This document shows, in pieces, positions 7,195 through 14,377 of a stretch of 23,894 nt of DNA. The position numbers and the translations under genes are program-made. Below the pieces are notes generated by a model. That model searched no databases. It saw only the letters and a list, made by a program, of their open reading frames with translations, and was not told where the DNA came from. The stretch is from Lachnospiraceae bacterium (GTDB taxonomy: Bacteria; Bacillota; Clostridia; Lachnospirales; Lachnospiraceae): NCBI GenBank assembly GCA_900770345.1, contig CAAGKF010000292.1, forward strand, positions 1 through 23,894, in the 5' to 3' direction. Every line of letters starts with the position of its first letter. The first letter of the stretch is position 1.

Positions 7195-9057
7195 TCAAAA
7201 GCCCTTGGTAATATCCGCATCCGTAAAGGTATTTGCAAACCAGTATACAAAGAATACCAGCGCAAACATCACAATCGTCACCGCACTGGACAGCTGGATC
7301 AGATTCTCAGCCGAATAGGAGTATGCCATATAGGGCAGCGTCTGCTGTGACGGCGTCATCAGAATAACGATCAGGTCCAGTTCCTTCATAATACTGATAA
7401 ACACCAGCATAAATCCGCTGATCATACCGCCTCTTGACAGCGGGAACACGATCCTAAAAAACCTCTTTAAAAATCCGGCATTTTCCACCTGAGCCGCTTC
7501 CTCCAGCTCCGTGCTGATCTGCAGCATGTTGGACGTGCCTGCTCTGGAAGCAAAAGGCAGATTTTTCACCACCGCGATCAGCACCAGCAGTGCAAAGGTG
7601 CCGTACAGGGAAGGTACAAGTGTAATGCGGTACCCCAGCATCTCCACCTTCTTGGCTGTTGCGAACAGGGCCAGATACATGGCGCCGAAAGCAATGGAAG
7701 GAATCAGATAAGGGATAAATACCAGCTGCTCCACCAGCTTGCCGGAAATCAGCTTGCGGCCCCGGGAATTGATGTAGCCGATCAGCTGTCCGAACAGAGT
7801 GGCAAAGAAGGAAGTAAGCACAACCAGCTTGATGGTATTGATTACATACTTGGTAAACTGCGGATTCTTGAAAATTCCCGGCTCACCCTGATCGATGGTG
7901 GGAACAGAACCTCCGATCCAGTAGTGCAGAGTCAGATTGCTTAAGCTGTAATTTCCCGGCTCCAGCATAAAGGACTGATACAGCGGGATCACTACCGGAA
8001 CCACTACTGCTACGGCAATAAATACGAACAAGATGCCTGTGATCACAGGACGCCATTTGCCGAGACGGATCGGATTGCTTCTGCTTCCCTTTCCTCCGAT
8101 GGTGCTGTAGGACTTGCGGGACCCGATGGCCTTCTGATTCAGGAATACACTGAGTGACGCAATACCGATCAGTATCAGTGAAATAACAAATGCTACTCTG
8201 TTCTGGCCGTTCTGGATCGAGTTATACATGGTAGTTGACACGGTGTAATATCCGATCTTCAGCCCCAGCATGGAGGGAACGCCGAAGGTACCCATAGCCT
8301 TGGAGAAGGTCATGATAACTGCCGATAAAATGGCCGGCATCACCAGCGGAAAGGTGATCTTTGTCAGAATCCTGGCCTTGCTGGCTCCCAGGATCTCTCC
8401 CATTTCCTCCAGCTCTGAATTGATGGAACCCAAAGCCGCGGAAACCAGCAGATACGCGTAAGCGTAATAATGGATCACCAGCACCGAGACAATGGCAACG
8501 GGACCGTAGGCCAGCCAGTCCGGCGTATTGATTCCCAGATATCCCAGAAGTCCCTGGGCTCCGCCCACTCTGGCATTTTTGAAAATGGTAAGCCATGCCA
8601 TGGACTTGCACCAGGACGGGATCATGTATGGAATGATCAGCGCCAGTGAGAAAAATTTCTTATAGGGCAGATCGCTTCTCACCATCAGCCATGCCAGAAG
8701 GGAACCCAGAGTAATTCCCAATGCCGCTGTACTGAAGGCGATCAGCAGCGAGTTCTTTAAGGGCGTCCACAGCATTTTCTGTGAAATGCTGCTGGTCAGT
8801 ACACGTTTCCAGTAGTACAGGGTAAACATACCCTCTCTGCCTCCGTCGATCCTGGCCACATCCGCTTCCGCCAGAGTCAGGGTCTGGATGATCATCTGAC
8901 CCAGAGGAATCAGGATCAGATACACCATGAAAATAACGGAGATGACCACCATCACGTTATAAGGGTTTCTGACGATACTTTTTATCTGATTCATCAGCCG
9001 GCGCTTTTTGGAAAATTCGCGTCCCGGAGCTGCTGAACCTGTATTGTTTGTCTGCAT
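7195..9057 (-). CDS. Fused two-domain ABC transporter permease
   Basis: At 620 residues this is a tandem fusion of two membrane domains, about 1-310 and 335-620, each with about six hydrophobic segments. The cytoplasmic EAA loops that contact the ATPase are visible at about 216-238 (ELEEMGEILGASKARI) and 517-540 (ELEEAAQVENAG); the second is degenerate around its glycine. Such fusions are usual in FbpB/AfuB-type importers for ferric ion, thiamine or hexose phosphates. It follows the LacI gene by 71 bp and precedes the ATPase. The ATG at 9057 has an AAGGAGAA site. A single copy should provide the full translocation pore. Confidence 0.92.
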   Translation of the reverse strand: MQTNNTGSAAPGREFSKKRRLMNQIKSIVRNPYNVMVVISVIFMVYLILIPLGQMIIQTLTLAEADVARIDGGREGMFTLYYWKRVLTSSISQKMLWTPLKNSLLIAFSTAALGITLGSLLAWLMVRSDLPYKKFFSLALIIPYMIPSWCKSMAWLTIFKNARVGGAQGLLGYLGINTPDWLAYGPVAIVSVLVIHYYAYAYLLVSAALGSINSELEEMGEILGASKARILTKITFPLVMPAILSAVIMTFSKAMGTFGVPSMLGLKIGYYTVSTTMYNSIQNGQNRVAFVISLILIGIASLSVFLNQKAIGSRKSYSTIGGKGSRSNPIRLGKWRPVITGILFVFIAVAVVVPVVIPLYQSFMLEPGNYSLSNLTLHYWIGGSVPTIDQGEPGIFKNPQFTKYVINTIKLVVLTSFFATLFGQLIGYINSRGRKLISGKLVEQLVFIPYLIPSIAFGAMYLALFATAKKVEMLGYRITLVPSLYGTFALLVLIAVVKNLPFASRAGTSNMLQISTELEEAAQVENAGFLKRFFRIVFPLSRGGMISGFMLVFISIMKELDLIVILMTPSQQTLPYMAYSYSAENLIQLSSAVTIVMFALVFFVYWFANTFTDADITKGF

Positions 9058-9128
9058 ACTGCATTCTCCTTTTCTAATGCCATCCTGTGTTTTCGCAGCA
9101 TTTCAAACGAATGAACCGCTGCGCATTT

Positions 9129-10139
9129 TCATCCCTTGCAGGATCTGCGCTCCACAAGCCTGGGTTCCAGCTTCACTGCAACCTCTGCCCTGGAAAGCTG
9201 TTTGCCGTCAATCATATCCAGAAGAAGATTGATCGCTGTTGTCACCTGTTCCTCATGTGAAACAGCTACCGTAGTCAGCTCGATATAAGGCAGCTCTGTG
9301 GAAATATTATCAAAGCCGATCAGCGAAAAATCCTCCGGCACGCGGATGCCGTTTTCCTTGCAGGCCTTCACGATACCGTTGGCCGTAGCGTCGCTGGCCG
9401 CTACGATTCCATCGGGCATGGGCGTTCCCTGGAGCAGGAAATGCTTGAAATGCCCGTATCCCCTCTCAAAGCTGGAACGATAATCCATACTGCACTCATA
9501 AACCTGAGCCGGGATCCTTCTGGACTTGGCGGCCTCCAGAAAGCTGGCAGCCCGGCACCGATGCGCCAGACGTTCCGGCTTGAATCCCACAAACAGAAGA
9601 TTCTTACAGCCCCTGGAAATGAGATACTCGGCGGCAATTTTCCCTGCCAGACGCTCATCCGCGCATACGTAGGGGATCCGGCAGCCGGAAGGCATCTCGT
9701 TTAAAGACACAATGGGCACCTTTTCTTCATATCTGCTTAAGCTGTCCGCGCTGCGGGAACCGATTGGGAATATAAGGATCCCCTCCACCTGATTCTCCAC
9801 CAGAAGCTTCAGATACCGGTCCTCCTCCCTGAGATCCCGGAAGCTGTTGCATAAGAGCACCTGATAATTCCGCTTGTGGGCCGCATCGGAAGCCAGCACC
9901 ATAAGCTCCGAATAAAAGGGACTCTGTATATCCGGCATAATGATCCCGATGGTCTGAGTCTTCTGCTTCACCAGTCCTCTCGCCAGTCCGTTGGGCGTAT
10001 AGGAGCGCTGCCGGCACACCTCCAGAATCCGGCTCCGGTTCGCCTCACTGATGCCGCCCATGCCATTCAATGCCCTGGAAACGGAGGCTACGGAAACACC
10101 GGCTTCCCTTGCAATATCCTTGATCGTAATCTGTTTCAT
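9129..10139 (-). CDS. LacI-family transcriptional regulator
   Basis: The 336-residue protein opens with a LacI helix-turn-helix (about residues 4-25, ITIKDIAREAGVSVASVSRAL) and a hinge region around YTPNGLARGL (47-56). The periplasmic-binding-like effector domain starts at TIGIIMPD and contains the typical GIVAASDATANGIVKACKENG and DFSLIGFDN segments. ATG 10139 is chosen because GGGGAGGAG lies just before it and the HTH begins immediately. It is first in the transporter operon and probably represses it, relieved by a small ligand, usually a sugar or sugar derivative in this family. The palindrome at 10194-10207 is its likely autoregulatory site. Confidence 0.93.
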   Translation of the reverse strand: MKQITIKDIAREAGVSVASVSRALNGMGGISEANRSRILEVCRQRSYTPNGLARGLVKQKTQTIGIIMPDIQSPFYSELMVLASDAAHKRNYQVLLCNSFRDLREEDRYLKLLVENQVEGILIFPIGSRSADSLSRYEEKVPIVSLNEMPSGCRIPYVCADERLAGKIAAEYLISRGCKNLLFVGFKPERLAHRCRAASFLEAAKSRRIPAQVYECSMDYRSSFERGYGHFKHFLLQGTPMPDGIVAASDATANGIVKACKENGIRVPEDFSLIGFDNISTELPYIELTTVAVSHEEQVTTAINLLLDMIDGKQLSRAEVAVKLEPRLVERRSCKG

Positions 10140-10193
10140 CACAACTCCTCCCCCCGATCGATGGGAAACACGATAAGGAAATATCATGTTACT

Positions 10194-10207
10194 CGTAAAC
10201 GTTTACG
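10194..10207. promoter_or_regulatory. LacI-type operator O1
   Basis: CGTAAACGTTTACG is a perfect 14-bp palindrome with the central CG of LacI/CcpA-family sites. It starts about 8 bp downstream of the -10 of the lacI promoter, overlapping the expected transcription start, where bound repressor would block initiation. It could also be a CcpA (cre) site. Confidence 0.75.
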
Positions 10208-10214
10208 TATATAT

Positions 10215-10243
10215 ATTATAACATTAACCCCTTTTCTCTTCCA
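10215..10243 (-). promoter_or_regulatory. Probable promoter of the lacI-ABC-HAD operon
   Basis: The minus strand has a perfect TATAAT at 10215-10220. The hexamer 17 bp upstream (TGGAAG, 10238-10243) is a poor -35. A strong -10 combined with an operator at the start site supports the assignment. Confidence 0.55.
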
Positions 10244-10257
10244 TTTCCAGAAACAAC

Positions 10258-10285
10258 AAAATGCACAGGAGCACCTGTGCATTTT
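10258..10285. terminator. Strong hairpin, probable terminator of the serine operon
   Basis: A perfect 12-bp stem (10258-10269 with 10274-10285) closes a four-base loop AGCA. On the minus strand the GC-rich stem is followed by TTTTGTTGTTT, as expected for a Rho-independent terminator of serC-serA-DUF1015, which ends at 10477. It separates that operon from the lacI promoter. Confidence 0.7.
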
Positions 10286-10323
10286 GCATAGAATTTTTAA
10301 AGTTTTCATGAAAATTTTTACGC

Positions 10324-10337
10324 CGAATACGTTTACG
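10324..10337. promoter_or_regulatory. Possible second LacI operator O2 (imperfect)
   Basis: CGAATACGTTTACG keeps the right half of O1 exactly and matches 11 of 14 positions overall. Its centre is 130 bp from the centre of O1. Repression by looping is possible but unproven. Confidence 0.45.
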
Positions 10338-10414
10338 TCCTGTGATAAAGCACAGGTACTTTGTGCAGTTTTTCTTACACAAACTTTTATTGATCCTGTC
10401 CCGCGCGATACCCA

Positions 10415-10474
10415 GCCCGCCGAAGTCCTAAGCGGTGCTGTTTTCGGCGGGCATTGCAGGAACTTTTCGAGCTG
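10415..10474. repeat. Repeat family copy 2, with inverted repeat
   Basis: Positions 10435-10474 match 3708-3747 at 37 of 40 bases, including a run of 24 identical bases (10451-10474). A separate perfect 10-bp inverted repeat, GCCCGCCGAA at 10415-10424 and its complement at 10443-10452, is embedded. The element abuts the DUF1015 stop codon at 10477. Confidence 0.65.
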
Positions 10475-10476
10475 CC

Positions 10477-11715
10477 TCAGGACAGCCTGTGAATAAACAG
10501 TCCGCTCCGCAGCTTCGGCTCAAACCAGGTAGATTTCGGCGGCATCAAAAGCCCCGCGTCAGCTACGCTCAGAAGCTCCGCGATGGAGGTGGGATACATG
10601 GAGAAAGCCACCTTCATATCTTCGCGGACTCTCCTCTCCAGCTCTCCCAGACCGCGGATTCCTCCGATAAAATCAATCCTCTTGTCCGTCCTCGGATCGC
10701 CGATACCCAGAACGGGCCCCAGCAGCTGATCCTGCAGGATCGACACATCCAGTCCCTTTACCGGATCACTGCTTAAGCACTCCGGCTTTGCGGTGAGGCA
10801 GTACCACTTTTCTTCCAGGAACATGCCGAAGGAAGCTTTCTCCTTCGGGCCAAAGGCCTCTGTGCCCAGTTCCTTTACCTCAAATTTCTGTCCCACTGCC
10901 TCCAGGAACTCCGCTTTATTCATCCCGTTTAAATCCTTTACCACACGGTTGTAGGGCAGGATCATCAGTTCCTCGTCCGGGAACAGCACGGAAAGGAAAT
11001 AATTAAAGGGCTCCTCGCCTGTATATCCGGGATTTTCCTGCCTGCGCTTCAAGCCTACTTTTACAGCGGAGGCAGCTCTGTGATGACCGTCGGCAATATA
11101 AGTAGCAGGAATCGCCTCAAAGGCTGCCTGGATAGCTGCCGCGGTCTTTGAATCCCCGATCTTCCAAACACGGTGGCCGATTCCGTCATCCGATACAAAA
11201 TCGTACATAGGCTTTTCCGTCTTGACCTGAGCTACAATGGCCTTCAGCGCCTCATTCTGACGGTATGCCAGGAAAATGGGGCCGGTATGGGCATTGGTGG
11301 TATCCACGTGGCGGATACGGTCAATTTCCTTATCTTCGCGGGTGTTCTCATGCTTCTTGATAACACCATTTACATAATCATCAATCGCGCAGCAGGCCAC
11401 AATGCCCGTCTGGCTCCTTCCGTCCATGGTCAGCTCATAAAGGTAATAATTCTCTCCTTTATCAGTTACATAGACACCTTCCGCGATCTGCGCATCCAGA
11501 AGCTCTCTGGCCTTGTCATATACCCGGTCATCATAAGTATCCACCTCGTCGCCGAACTGTGTCTCCGCACGGTCAATATTCAGAAAGGACAGCGGATTGC
11601 CCGCCACCGCCTGACATGCCTCCTTTCTGTTATATACGTCATAGGGAAGGGCGGCCACCTGATCCGCCACCTCTTCGTCCGGTCTGATACATACAAACGG
11701 TCTTACAACTGCCAT
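10477..11715 (-). CDS. DUF1015 family protein, serine-operon associated
   Basis: This 412-residue soluble protein belongs to the DUF1015 (COG4198) family. Recognisable parts are the N-terminal VVRPFVCIRP and LPYDVY, KKHENTREDKEIDR (120-133), the motif ADGHHRAAS (208-216) and the C-terminal PPKSTWFEPKLRSGLF. The DGHHR motif is like that of ParB-fold proteins, including the free-serine kinase SerK. The gene lies after serA with a 136-bp gap, and in many Clostridia such genes adjoin serC and serA. A role in serine metabolism, perhaps as a kinase, is therefore likely but inferred; no function is established for this protein. It has its own AAGGAGGAG site. The 3' end borders the repeat copy at 10415-10474. 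Confidence 0.85.
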   Translation of the reverse strand: MAVVRPFVCIRPDEEVADQVAALPYDVYNRKEACQAVAGNPLSFLNIDRAETQFGDEVDTYDDRVYDKARELLDAQIAEGVYVTDKGENYYLYELTMDGRSQTGIVACCAIDDYVNGVIKKHENTREDKEIDRIRHVDTTNAHTGPIFLAYRQNEALKAIVAQVKTEKPMYDFVSDDGIGHRVWKIGDSKTAAAIQAAFEAIPATYIADGHHRAASAVKVGLKRRQENPGYTGEEPFNYFLSVLFPDEELMILPYNRVVKDLNGMNKAEFLEAVGQKFEVKELGTEAFGPKEKASFGMFLEEKWYCLTAKPECLSSDPVKGLDVSILQDQLLGPVLGIGDPRTDKRIDFIGGIRGLGELERRVREDMKVAFSMYPTSIAELLSVADAGLLMPPKSTWFEPKLRSGLFIHRLS

Positions 11716-11851
11716 TTTTCTCCTCCTTCTTTTTCCTCCGTTATTGCCAAAAGGGCCTCCACAGCGATTTCTTCCGCCATGAAGGTCCTTTATTCATTTT
11801 CCTCAGCCGTCCTTCCGGCAGATGCGGTCAGGAAAGCTGCCGGTTATTTCA

Positions 11852-13015
11852 TTATTTTACCACGCGTACTCTCAGAACGCCCTGGATTCCGTTCAGCTTC
11901 TGGATGGTAATAGGCTCCAGCGTATTTTCCAGATCCAGCAGTGTATAAGCGTACTTATCACGGCTCTTATTTGTCATATCGGAAATATTAACACCCTGTC
12001 CTGCCAGAGCTCCGGTAATCTGTCCGATCATGTTCGGAATGTTCTTATGGAGCACTGCCACACGGCTCACAGCCTGGCACACGCCCATATCGCAGTTGGG
12101 GTAGTTTACGGAATTTTTAATATTGCCGTTCTCCAGATAATCCGTTATTTCCTTTACTGCCATTACCGCACAGTTGTCTTCAGACTCTGCGGTGGAAGCT
12201 CCCAGATGAGGAATTACGATGGTGTTCTTCATCTTCACAGACTTGCCGTTGGGGAAGTCTGTTACGTAACGCTTTACCTTGCCGCTTTCCAGAGCTGCTG
12301 CCATATCATCATCATTTACCAGCACATCTCTTGCGAAGTTCAGCACTACGACGCCGTCCTTCATCTCATTCAGCTTTTCCTTATTGACCATACCCTTTGT
12401 AGAGTCCATAGCCGGAACATGAATGGTAATATAATCACACTCCTGATAAATGGTATCTACGCTGGTGATATGCTTTACATCACGGTTCAGCATCCACGCT
12501 GCGTTAACAGAAATATAGGGATCATAGCCGTATACCTCCATACCCAGAGCTGCCGCCGCGTTGGCAACCTCAGCGCCGATAGCGCCCAGACCGATTACGC
12601 CCAGCTTCTTGCCCTTGATCTCACAGCCGGCAAAAGCCTTCTTGCTCTTCTCGGCAGCCTTGGCGATCTCCGCATTATCCGCATTATCTTTGCACCAGCC
12701 GATTCCTCCCACCACATCACGGGAAGCCAGCAGCAGTCCTGCCAGTACCAGCTCCTTCACACCATTGGCATTGGCGCCCGGAGTGTTGAACACAACAATT
12801 CCCTCCTCCGCACAGGCATCCAGAGGAATATTGTTTACGCCGGCGCCTGCTCTTGCAATAGCCGCCAGGCACTCAGGCATCTCCATCTCATGCATGGAGG
12901 CGCTGCGGACCAGAACGCCGTCTGCCTCCGCTATATTGTCTGTCAGTTCATAATCTGCCGGAAAACGGTCCGTACCGCATTTGGCAATCGGATTTAAGCA
13001 ATGAATCTTTTTCAT
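11852..13015 (-). CDS. serA: D-3-phosphoglycerate dehydrogenase with ACT domain
   Basis: The 387-residue enzyme should oxidise 3-phosphoglycerate to 3-phosphohydroxypyruvate, the first step of serine synthesis. It has an N-terminal catalytic part, a Rossmann motif GLGAIG (142-147), Arg229 in LNFARD, His270 in IPHLGAST, and a C-terminal ACT domain (about 315-387) that usually binds serine for feedback control. The segment that normally contains a catalytic Glu before Pro reads VTDFPNGKS (251-259) and has no Glu, so it is a variant of the 2-hydroxyacid dehydrogenase fold. The start at 13015 follows AGGGAGAGA. It lies 53 bp after serC and is very likely cotranscribed with it. Confidence 0.9.
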   Translation of the reverse strand: MKKIHCLNPIAKCGTDRFPADYELTDNIAEADGVLVRSASMHEMEMPECLAAIARAGAGVNNIPLDACAEEGIVVFNTPGANANGVKELVLAGLLLASRDVVGGIGWCKDNADNAEIAKAAEKSKKAFAGCEIKGKKLGVIGLGAIGAEVANAAAALGMEVYGYDPYISVNAAWMLNRDVKHITSVDTIYQECDYITIHVPAMDSTKGMVNKEKLNEMKDGVVVLNFARDVLVNDDDMAAALESGKVKRYVTDFPNGKSVKMKNTIVIPHLGASTAESEDNCAVMAVKEITDYLENGNIKNSVNYPNCDMGVCQAVSRVAVLHKNIPNMIGQITGALAGQGVNISDMTNKSRDKYAYTLLDLENTLEPITIQKLNGIQGVLRVRVVK

Positions 13016-13068
13016 AATAATCTCTCCCTTATATACACCCTGACATCTGCTTTCACAGCAGATATTCA

Positions 13069-14151
13069 TCAGATATGCTTTTTCTCAAAATCATCCATAA
13101 ATTCAACCAGCTTTTCAACGCCTTCCATCGGCATTGCATTGTAAATGCTGGCGCGCATACCGCCTACAGTTCTGTGGCCCTTTAAGTTCTCCAGGCCTGC
13201 TGCTTTGGATTCCTTTACAAACAGAGCATCCATCTCCTCATTGCCGGTGATGAACGGCACGTTCATGATGGAACGGTCCTTCTTCACAACGGTTCCCTTA
13301 AACAGCCTGCTCTGATCCAGGAAATCGTAAAGAAGCTTTGCCTTCTTCTCATTGATCTCCTTCATAGCCTCCAGACCGCCTCTGGCCTTGAGCCACTTGA
13401 ATACCTTGCCGCAGATATAAATTCCGTAGGTAGGAGGTGTATTGTAAAGAGACTGTGCATCCACATGGGTCTTGTAGCGGAGCATGGTAGGCGTTCCCTC
13501 GTAAACATCCTCTGTCACCAGATCTTCTCTCACAATAACGATAACTGTTCCCGCAGGTCCCACATTCTTCTGTGCACCTGCGAAGATCAGACCGTACTTT
13601 GTCACATCCACCGGCTCAGACAGGAAGCAGGAGGACTGATCTGCCACCAAAAGCTTTCCCTTGGTGTTTGGAAGAGTCCAGTACTTTGTTCCGTAAATGG
13701 TATTGTTCTCACAAATATATACATAATCCGCATTCTCAGAAATCGGAAGATCGGAACAGTCCGGAATATAACTGAAGGTCTTGTCGGCACTGGAAGCAAC
13801 GGCATTGGCCTGACCATACATGGAAGCTTCCTTATGAGCTTTCTTCGCCCACTGTCCGGTAATGATATAATCAGCTACCTTGTTCTTCATCAGGTTCATG
13901 GGTACCATGGCAAACTGCTGGGAAGCGCCGCCCTGAAGGAACAGTACCTTGTAATTATCCGGAATATGTAAAAGATCACGCAGATCTGATTCAGCATCTT
14001 TAATGATGGTGTCATAAGCCTTAGATCGATGACTCATCTCCATCACTGACATTCCTGTGCCTCTGTAATCCAGCATTTCTGCTGCTGCTTCCTTCAGGAC
14101 GTCCTCCGGCAGTACGGCCGGGCCTGCTGAAAAATTGTAAACTCTGCTCAT
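13069..14151 (-). CDS. serC: Phosphoserine aminotransferase
   Basis: This 360-residue PLP enzyme, the usual length for SerC, converts 3-phosphohydroxypyruvate and glutamate to phosphoserine. The start VYNFSAGPAVLPEDVL is diagnostic. MSVMEMSHRSKAY binds substrate, and Lys195 in AGAQKNVGPAG is the Schiff-base lysine. The C-terminal GHRTVGGMRASIYNAMP carries the conserved phosphate-binding residues. It is the first gene of serC-serA-DUF1015; no phosphoserine phosphatase gene is in the window. An AAGGAGGAG site precedes ATG 14151. The preceding leader contains stem-loops. Confidence 0.97.
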   Translation of the reverse strand: MSRVYNFSAGPAVLPEDVLKEAAAEMLDYRGTGMSVMEMSHRSKAYDTIIKDAESDLRDLLHIPDNYKVLFLQGGASQQFAMVPMNLMKNKVADYIITGQWAKKAHKEASMYGQANAVASSADKTFSYIPDCSDLPISENADYVYICENNTIYGTKYWTLPNTKGKLLVADQSSCFLSEPVDVTKYGLIFAGAQKNVGPAGTVIVIVREDLVTEDVYEGTPTMLRYKTHVDAQSLYNTPPTYGIYICGKVFKWLKARGGLEAMKEINEKKAKLLYDFLDQSRLFKGTVVKKDRSIMNVPFITGNEEMDALFVKESKAAGLENLKGHRTVGGMRASIYNAMPMEGVEKLVEFMDDFEKKHI

Positions 14152-14171
14152 CTTGTTCTCCTCCTTATTGT

Positions 14172-14186
14172 GTGCATCTGATGCAC
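14172..14186. promoter_or_regulatory. Palindrome upstream of the serC ribosome binding site
   Basis: GTGCATC and GATGCAC flank one central base to form a 15-bp dyad, 20 bp before the serC ATG. It is too short-looped for RNA hairpin stability, so a protein-binding site is a reasonable alternative. Confidence 0.35.
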
Positions 14187-14211
14187 CTTGGTTATTTATA
14201 TATATGCAGAT

Positions 14212-14259
14212 GACTTCTCCATATTCGGATACCTGAAAATGGGTTCCGCCGGAGAAGTC
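14212..14259 (-). promoter_or_regulatory. Structured 5' leader of serC
   Basis: An outer perfect 9-bp stem (14212-14220 with 14251-14259) encloses an inner 8-bp stem with two mismatches (14226-14233 with 14241-14248) and a 7-nt loop. It sits in the 226-bp gap between ilvB and serC, 60-110 bp upstream of the serC start. It does not resemble a T-box or any riboswitch I can name. No T-run follows on the minus strand, so it may be a leader structure rather than a terminator. Confidence 0.4.
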
Positions 14260-14377
14260 CTCTGTTCATATACACCGTCGTATATCCAGACTGTTCATTC
14301 TGTTCGCGGTTTCCTGCCGCTTTACCATGATAACATATTAACGCGGCGGGAGTGTTGATAAATACTATACACCTATT

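Larger units (their letters stand above)
10140..10476. other. 337-bp intergenic control region between the serine and transporter operons
   Basis: No coding sequence is evident. It holds, from right to left, the repeat element copy at 10415-10474, a second LacI-like half operator, a strong terminator-like hairpin, the lacI promoter and a perfect LacI-type palindrome. Each is listed separately. Confidence 0.7.

Noticed and set aside
6050..9057. Ferric iron transporter annotation for the ABC genes
   Set aside because: ATPase and permease similarity alone cannot tell iron from phosphate-ester or polyamine importers, and the LacI and HAD neighbours argue against a confident iron call.
11815..11843. 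7-bp inverted repeat between serA and the DUF1015 gene as a terminator
   Set aside because: The stem is short, the loop is 15 nt and no T-run follows on the minus strand, so it is unlikely to split the operon.
11822..12997. 391-codon open frame on the plus strand
   Set aside because: It is opposite serA; composition and lack of motifs mark it as a shadow.
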